Positions 18,957 through 23,317 of a stretch of 23,317 bases of DNA are shown here, piece after piece. The stretch lies in the NCBI GenBank assembly GCA_947169005.1, contig CAMVOG010000006.1:1-23317 (forward strand), read 5' to 3'. Made by a program: the position numbers and the translations under genes. Origin of the DNA: an uncultured Clostridia bacterium (GTDB lineage: Bacteria > Bacillota > Clostridia > Oscillospirales > Oscillospiraceae). Position 1 is the first letter of the stretch. Each line of letters starts with the position of its first letter. The notes under the pieces were generated by a model. That model saw nothing but the letters and a program-made list of their open reading frames with translations, did not search any database and was not told the origin of the DNA.

Positions 18957-21797
18957 ATGATCGATAAACTCACCATTACCGGGGCGCGGCAGAACAATCT
19001 GAAAAACATCAACCTCTCCATTCCCCGTGACAAGCTGACGGTTTTTACGGGCCTGTCCGGCAGCGGCAAGTCCTCTCTGGCCTTCGACACCATCTATGCC
19101 GAGGGGCAGCGGCGCTACGTGGAGTCCCTCTCCTCCTACGCCCGGCAGTTCCTGGGCCAGATGGAGAAGCCGGAGGTGGACAACATCGAGGGCCTGTCCC
19201 CGGCCATTTCCATTGACCAGAAGACCACCTCCAAAAACCCGCGCTCCACCGTGGGCACGGTGACGGAGATCTATGACTACCTGCGCCTGCTCTGGGCCCG
19301 GGTGGGCATCCCCCACTGCCCCAAGTGCGGCAAGGAGATCCGCCAGCAGACCGTGGACCAGATCATCGACCAGCTCATGCAGCTGGAGGAGGGGACCCGC
19401 ATCCAGGTGCTGGCCCCGGTGATCCGCGGGCGAAAGGGCGAATACGTCAAGATTTTTGAGGACGCCCGGAAGAGCGGCTACGTCCGCGCCCGGGTGGACG
19501 GCAGCCTTTACGATCTCTCCGAGGAGATCAAGCTGGACAAGAACAAGAAGCACACCATCGAGATCGTGGTGGACCGCCTGGTCATCAAGGAGGGCGTGCG
19601 CCCCCGGCTGACGGACTCGGTGGAGACGGCCTCCAACCTGGCGGGCGGCCTCATCGTGGCGGACCTGGTGGGCCAGGAGAAGAGCCTCAGCTTCTCCCAG
19701 AACTACGCCTGCGAGGACTGCGGCATTTCCATTGAGGAAATGGCCCCCCGCACCTTCTCCTTCAACAACCCCATGGGCGCCTGCCCTGACTGCACGGGTA
19801 TCGGCACCCAGCTGCGGGTGGACCCGGAGCTGGTGCTGCCCAATCCGGAGCTGAGCATCATGGACGGGGCCATCTGCGCCTCCAACTGGGGGAACGTGCG
19901 CAACGACAGCATTTCCCGCATGTACTTCGAGGCCCTGGCCCGCAAGTATAAGTTCAAGCTCACCACCCCCGTGAAGGACCTGCCCAAGGAGGTGGTGGAC
20001 GTGCTGCTCTACGGCACCGGGGACGAGCCGCTGAACCTGCAGTACGAGCGGGAGAACGGCAAGGGCACCCTCCGCCGCCCCTTTGAGGGCATCGTGCGCA
20101 ATCTGGAGCGCCGCTACCGGGAGACCCAGAGCCAGGGCATGCGGGAGGACCTGGAGCAGTACATGTCCGAGCATCCCTGCCCCCGCTGCAAGGGCAAGCG
20201 CCTCAAGGACGAGGTGCTGGCCGTCACCGTGGGCGGGAAAAATATCACCGACTTTACGGAGCTCTCCGTAACGGAGGAGCTGGAATTCATGGAGAAGCTC
20301 AGCCTCTCCGGCCAGAGCGCCATGATCGCGGAGCAGATCTTGAAGGAGATCAAGGCCCGGCTGGGCTTCCTGCAGAGCGTGGGCCTGGAATACCTCACCC
20401 TCTCCCGCCGGGCGGGGACCCTTTCGGGCGGCGAATCCCAGCGCATCCGCCTGGCGACACAGATCGGCTCCTCCCTCATGGGGGTGCTGTATATCCTGGA
20501 CGAGCCCTCCATCGGCCTGCACCAGCGGGACAACGGCAAGCTGCTGGAAACCCTGAAGCATCTGCGGGACCTGGGCAACACCCTCATCGTCGTGGAGCAT
20601 GACGAGGAGACCATGCTGGCGGCGGACTACCTGGTGGACATCGGCCCCGGGGCCGGGGTACACGGGGGCGAGGTCATCGCCGCCGGGACGCCCCAAGAGG
20701 TCATGGCCTGCGAAAAGTCCATCACCGGCCAGTTCCTCAGCGGCAAGCGCCGCATCCCCATCCCCGAGACCCGGCGGAAGCCGGAGAACGGCTGCCTGGA
20801 GATCCTCGGCGCGGCGGAAAACAATCTGAAAAACGTGGACGTGCAGTTTCCCCTGGGCCTCTTCACCTGCGTCACCGGCGTTTCCGGCAGCGGCAAGTCC
20901 TCCCTGGTGAACGCCATTCTGTACCGGGCCCTGGCCTCCAAGCTGAACCGGGCCAAGCTCAAGCCCGGCAGGTTCAAGGCCATGAAGGGCGTGGAGCGGC
21001 TGGATAAGATCATCAGCATCGACCAGTCCCCCATCGGGCGGACGCCTCGCTCCAACCCCGCCACCTATACGGGCCTGTTCAACGACGTGCGGGAGCTCTT
21101 TGCCGAGACCCAGGACGCCCGGGCCCGGGGCTACGGGCCGGGCCGCTTTTCCTTCAACGTGCGGGGCGGCCGCTGCGAGGCCTGCGCCGGGGACGGCCTG
21201 CTGAAAATTGAGATGCACTTTCTGCCCGATATTTACGTCCCCTGCGAGGTCTGCAAGGGCAAGCGCTACAACCGGGAGACCCTGGAGGTCCGCTACAAGG
21301 GCAAGAATATCTATGAGGTGTTGGACATGACGGTGGAGGAGGCCCTGGGCTTCTTTGACAACCTGCCCAAGCTCCGCACCAAGGTCCAGGCCCTCTACGA
21401 TGTGGGGCTGGAATATATCAAGCTGGGCCAGCCCTCCACCACCCTTTCCGGCGGCGAGGCCCAGCGGGTCAAGCTGGCCACGGAGCTTTCCCGCCCCGCC
21501 ACGGGCCGGACCCTCTATGTGCTGGACGAGCCCACCACGGGCCTGCACGCGGCGGACGTGGAAAAGCTGCTCCAGGTGCTGCAAAGGCTCGTGGACGCGG
21601 GCAACACCGTCGTGGTCATCGAGCATAACCTGGACGTGGTGAAGTCCGCGGACCATATCATCGACCTGGGCCCCGAGGGCGGCAGCCGGGGCGGCACCGT
21701 GGTCTGCACCGGCACCCCCGAGGAGGTTGCCGCCTGCGAGGAAAGCTACACCGGCCAGTATCTGAAGCGCGCGCTGAAGTATTGGGCAGAGGATTAG
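18957..21797 (+). CDS. uvrA: Excinuclease ABC subunit A
   Basis: The 946-aa UvrA is the damage-recognition ATPase of nucleotide excision repair; it loads UvrB on DNA lesions. Both ATPase modules are complete: Walker A at residues 32-39 (GLSGSGKS) and 641-648 (GVSGSGKS), signatures LSGGESQRIRLA and LSGGEAQRVKLA, and Walker B segments YILDEPSIGLH and YVLDEPTTGLH. Zinc-binding cysteines are present in module one (YACEDCG with ACPDCTG) and module two (CEACAGDG with CEVCKGKRYN), plus CPKCGKEI and CPRCKGKRL. Length and order are standard. The ATG follows AAAGAGGA. uvrB and uvrC are not in the window; it lies 64 bp after the dehydratase-like gene, possibly on the same transcript, with heptad arrays on both sides, the downstream one overlapping the stop codon. 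Confidence 0.98.
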   Translation: MIDKLTITGARQNNLKNINLSIPRDKLTVFTGLSGSGKSSLAFDTIYAEGQRRYVESLSSYARQFLGQMEKPEVDNIEGLSPAISIDQKTTSKNPRSTVGTVTEIYDYLRLLWARVGIPHCPKCGKEIRQQTVDQIIDQLMQLEEGTRIQVLAPVIRGRKGEYVKIFEDARKSGYVRARVDGSLYDLSEEIKLDKNKKHTIEIVVDRLVIKEGVRPRLTDSVETASNLAGGLIVADLVGQEKSLSFSQNYACEDCGISIEEMAPRTFSFNNPMGACPDCTGIGTQLRVDPELVLPNPELSIMDGAICASNWGNVRNDSISRMYFEALARKYKFKLTTPVKDLPKEVVDVLLYGTGDEPLNLQYERENGKGTLRRPFEGIVRNLERRYRETQSQGMREDLEQYMSEHPCPRCKGKRLKDEVLAVTVGGKNITDFTELSVTEELEFMEKLSLSGQSAMIAEQILKEIKARLGFLQSVGLEYLTLSRRAGTLSGGESQRIRLATQIGSSLMGVLYILDEPSIGLHQRDNGKLLETLKHLRDLGNTLIVVEHDEETMLAADYLVDIGPGAGVHGGEVIAAGTPQEVMACEKSITGQFLSGKRRIPIPETRRKPENGCLEILGAAENNLKNVDVQFPLGLFTCVTGVSGSGKSSLVNAILYRALASKLNRAKLKPGRFKAMKGVERLDKIISIDQSPIGRTPRSNPATYTGLFNDVRELFAETQDARARGYGPGRFSFNVRGGRCEACAGDGLLKIEMHFLPDIYVPCEVCKGKRYNRETLEVRYKGKNIYEVLDMTVEEALGFFDNLPKLRTKVQALYDVGLEYIKLGQPSTTLSGGEAQRVKLATELSRPATGRTLYVLDEPTTGLHAADVEKLLQVLQRLVDAGNTVVVIEHNLDVVKSADHIIDLGPEGGSRGGTVVCTGTPEEVAACEESYTGQYLKRALKYWAED

Positions 21798-21830
21798 ATA
21801 ACAGATAACAGGGCTCAGGGCTCAGGGAAC
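21796..21830. repeat. Heptad tandem array overlapping the uvrA stop codon
   Basis: Five in-phase heptads (AGATAAC twice, AGGGCTC twice, AGGGAAC) start at 21796, inside the TAG stop of uvrA (21795-21797). The change from one unit type to another inside one array shows that the 7-bp period is kept even when the unit sequence changes. Confidence 0.9.
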
Positions 21831-21880
21831 GGGGGCACGCCGCGGGAAACGCCCGCATAGGATATCCGGGGGTGGGAGCT

Positions 21881-22204
21881 ATGCTGATACAGGGAACGCT
21901 GCTGCTGTTTTTCGGGCTTCTGGGCGTGGGGCTGGTCTTGCTTCTGCATGAGCTGCTGCTCTGCCCCGTGCGGCCCGGAAGGGGCGAGCGGCTGGAGGCG
22001 GTGCTGCGGCTCAGCGGGGACGCGCCGGGGCTGGAGCAGACCCTGCGGGGGCTCCTCTGGCTGCGGAAGAGCGGCCGGGTGCGCATGGCGATCCTCCTGG
22101 TGGACGAGGGCCTCACGCCCGAGGCCAGGGAGACGGCGGAGCTGCTGTGCGTCAAAGAGGGGCTGCGGATCGTCAGCGCCCCGGCGCTGACGACTGAAAA
22201 CTGA
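21881..22204 (+). CDS. Membrane-anchored protein of unknown function, 107 aa
   Basis: I do not recognise this protein. From the ATG at 21881 it has one strong membrane segment (residues 5-25, LLLFFGLLGVGLVLLLHELLL) followed by a short linker (CPVRPGRGERLEAVLRL) and a soluble domain of about 70 residues with SGDAPGLEQTLRGLLWLRKSG, a strand MAILLVD and the segment EGLTPEARETAELLCVKEG, which reads like a small alpha/beta fold. A GTG at 21872 would add three residues; the ATG is favoured by a GGGGGTGG stretch about five bases ahead. The last codons (Thr-Glu-Asn-stop) are written in heptad-repeat sequence that continues beyond the stop. It lies between uvrA and recD2 on the same strand. The codon pattern is like its neighbours, so it is probably real. 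Confidence 0.65.
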   Translation: MLIQGTLLLFFGLLGVGLVLLLHELLLCPVRPGRGERLEAVLRLSGDAPGLEQTLRGLLWLRKSGRVRMAILLVDEGLTPEARETAELLCVKEGLRIVSAPALTTEN

Positions 22205-22317
22205 AATCTTAAGACTTAAAAATGAATAATGGCGGTGCCGCTTCGCGCTGATTCAAAATCCGCCGCCGCAGGCGGCCGCCGCCATTGTCCATTATTCATT
22301 GTCCATTATTCATTATC
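22193..22317. repeat. Two facing heptad arrays around a palindromic core
   Basis: Left array: five heptads from 22193 to 22227 (ACTGAAA twice, TCTTAAG, ACTTAAA, AATGAAT), the first of which encode the end of the 107-aa protein. Core: AATGGCGG (22228-22235) pairs with CCGCCATT (22279-22286), and a GCCGCC-GCA-GGCGGC hairpin (22262-22276) lies inside. Right array: five heptads of CATTATT/CATTGTC type (22283-22317), running to just before the recD2 ribosome site. The right units are reverse complements of the AATGAAT/AATAATG end of the left array. Confidence 0.88.
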
Positions 22318-22337
22318 AAGAGAGGGGGCGACCCAAC

Positions 22338-23276
22338 ATGGATACCGGTCTGGCCCAGCTTACGGGGAACGTGAGCGCGGTGGTCTATCAGAACGAGGAG
22401 AACGGCTATACCGTCCTGCGGCTGGAGACGGACGCGGGCGAGACGGTCACGGTGGTGGGCTGCCTTCCCTTTGCCGTGCCCGGGGAGTGCCTGGTCCTGG
22501 AAGGGAGCTGGAGCGAGCATCGGGTCCACGGGCGGCAGTTCAAGGTGGAGCATGCCCAGCGGCAGCTGCCCACCACCCTCAATGAAATGTATCTCTACCT
22601 GGCCTCCGGCGTGGTGAAGGGCGTGGGCCCCGCCACGGCCCGGCTGATCGTGGAGAAATTCGGGGAGGACAGCATCCGCGTCCTGGAGGAGGAGCCGGAG
22701 CGCCTGGCCGAGCTGCGGGGCATCACGAGTAAGCGGGCCCAGGAGATCGGGGCCTCCTTCCGGCGGCAGACGGCGGTGCGGCGGCTTATGGAGTTTTTCA
22801 CCGCCCATCAGATCAAGGTGGAGTACGCCCTGCGGCTCTATAAGAGCTACGGGGAGGAGGCCCAGGCCGCCGTGATGAACAACCCCTACATTCTGGCGGA
22901 CGAATACTACGGAGCCAGCTTCGCCGAGGCGGACAGCCTGGCCCTGGGCATGGGCTTCGAGGCGGACTGCCCCGAGCGGGTGGAGGCCGCCGTGAGCTTT
23001 GAGCTGAGCTATAACGCCAATAACGGCCACTGCTTCATCCCCCGGGACAAGCTGGCCCGGGCGGCGGCCCAGCTCATCGGCGTGGAGACGGAGCTGGCGG
23101 ACGACGCCATCGGCCGCCTGGCCGAGAGTGGCGAGCTGATCCGGGAGGAGCTGGCGGGCCTGGAGGCCTGCTACCTGGCCCGGCTCTACTATGCCGAGAC
23201 CTACGTGGCGAAAAAGCTGCTGGCCCTGGCAGCGGAGCGCTTCACCCCCGAGCGGGAGGCTGTTTTTCTTCAGTAA
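22338..23276 (+). CDS. recD2: RecD2-type helicase, N-terminal part only (interrupted)
   Basis: The frame encodes 312 residues that match the N-terminal third to half of RecD2, a 5'-3' DNA helicase of about 720-750 residues. It starts with an OB-like domain (VSAVVYQNEENGYTVLRLETD), followed by the helix-hairpin-helix region (LASGVVKGVGPATARLIVEKFGEDSIRVLEEEP, then LRGITSKRAQEI) and the pre-helicase domain ending LYYAETYVAKKLLALAAERFTPE. The Walker A motif and all helicase motifs are missing because a TAA follows EAVFLQ. GC falls sharply in the last 57 bases, so the gene is probably cut by an insertion or a frameshift near 23260. The ATG at 22338 follows AGAGGGGG; an earlier ATG at 22299 lies inside the heptad array and is rejected. 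As it stands it would lack helicase activity. Confidence 0.85.
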   Translation: MDTGLAQLTGNVSAVVYQNEENGYTVLRLETDAGETVTVVGCLPFAVPGECLVLEGSWSEHRVHGRQFKVEHAQRQLPTTLNEMYLYLASGVVKGVGPATARLIVEKFGEDSIRVLEEEPERLAELRGITSKRAQEIGASFRRQTAVRRLMEFFTAHQIKVEYALRLYKSYGEEAQAAVMNNPYILADEYYGASFAEADSLALGMGFEADCPERVEAAVSFELSYNANNGHCFIPRDKLARAAAQLIGVETELADDAIGRLAESGELIREELAGLEACYLARLYYAETYVAKKLLALAAERFTPEREAVFLQ

Positions 23277-23317
23277 CTGCCAGAAAGGTTCAACGGTTGC
23301 AATGAGTGCACGCTCCG
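23261..23317. other. Low-GC junction at the right edge
   Basis: The last 57 bases contain 27 G or C (about 47%), against roughly two thirds in the preceding recD2 sequence. The minus strand is open here in one frame (it would read ERALIATVEPFWQLLKKN). This may be the end of a mobile element inserted in recD2, but too little sequence is present to name it. Confidence 0.4.

Noticed and set aside
18921..21656. Long open frame of over 900 codons on the minus strand opposite uvrA
   Set aside because: It is a shadow of the GC-rich uvrA codons: it is rich in Gly, Ala, His, Gln and Leu without a recognisable domain, and uvrA is complete with all motifs.
1360..22317. CRISPR array as an explanation of the repeats
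   Set aside because: The units are 7 bp, directly adjacent and without spacers, and there are no cas genes.
22299..22337. Earlier ATG for recD2
   Set aside because: It lies within the CATTATT heptad array and has no ribosome site, while ATG 22338 follows AGAGGGGG.
23285..23310. tRNA-like GGTTCAA sequence at the right edge
   Set aside because: No matching acceptor, D or anticodon arms can be drawn around it within the window.

Overview
The window looks like a chromosomal segment of a high-GC, spore-forming, anaerobic Firmicute, most likely an Oscillospiraceae relative (Flavonifractor/Lawsonibacter/Intestinimonas type). The clues are GC-rich coding DNA with AT-rich promoters of the ordinary sigma-A kind, a CotF-type spore coat gene, AGGAGG-like ribosome binding sites, a duplicated 2-hydroxyacyl-CoA dehydratase activase gene typical of anaerobes, and RecD2 rather than RecBCD. 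The genus is an inference; no rRNA or tRNA gene is present to fix it.

Layout. Positions 82-2342 hold small minus-strand genes: a YczE-type membrane protein, a two-gene spore coat unit (57-aa partner plus CotF-like protein), a 71-aa membrane protein with a strongly acidic tail and a Uma2-type nuclease. A 53-aa plus-strand gene follows. Positions 2877-7142 are a minus-strand unit minD - mgsA-like - hisS - aspS behind a near-consensus promoter at 7271-7299. Positions 7328-11539 are maf - mreC - mreD - mrdA (cell elongation). Together these two units resemble the classical mre/min/mrdA/mgsA cluster of Firmicutes, but mreB, minC, minE and rodA are not here. A low-GC HEPN/MNT toxin-antitoxin pair (11584-12335) sits between maf and a U32 peptidase-family gene (12382-14424).

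From 14424 transcription diverges. The plus strand carries a 982-aa protein with two activase domains in tandem and a dehydratase-like C-terminus, a 426-aa second dehydratase-like protein, uvrA, a 107-aa unknown membrane protein, and the first 312 codons of recD2. That recD2 frame ends at a stop before the helicase domain, in sequence of much lower GC at the right edge.

The least expected signal lies in the gaps between genes. Eight or more intergenic loci carry short tandem arrays with an exact 7-bp period but unrelated unit sequences, and in three loci two arrays face each other as inverted copies around a short core. Arrays often abut or overlap stop codons. Two other gaps (2640-2836 and 9376-9534) are packed with hairpins, the second folding on paper into five hairpins closed by an outer stem, between mreD and mrdA. 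Other points worth a second look are a methylglyoxal synthase homologue lacking the usual catalytic Asp/His residues, a MinD without the usual membrane-targeting tail, and the pseudo-dimeric activase fusion.
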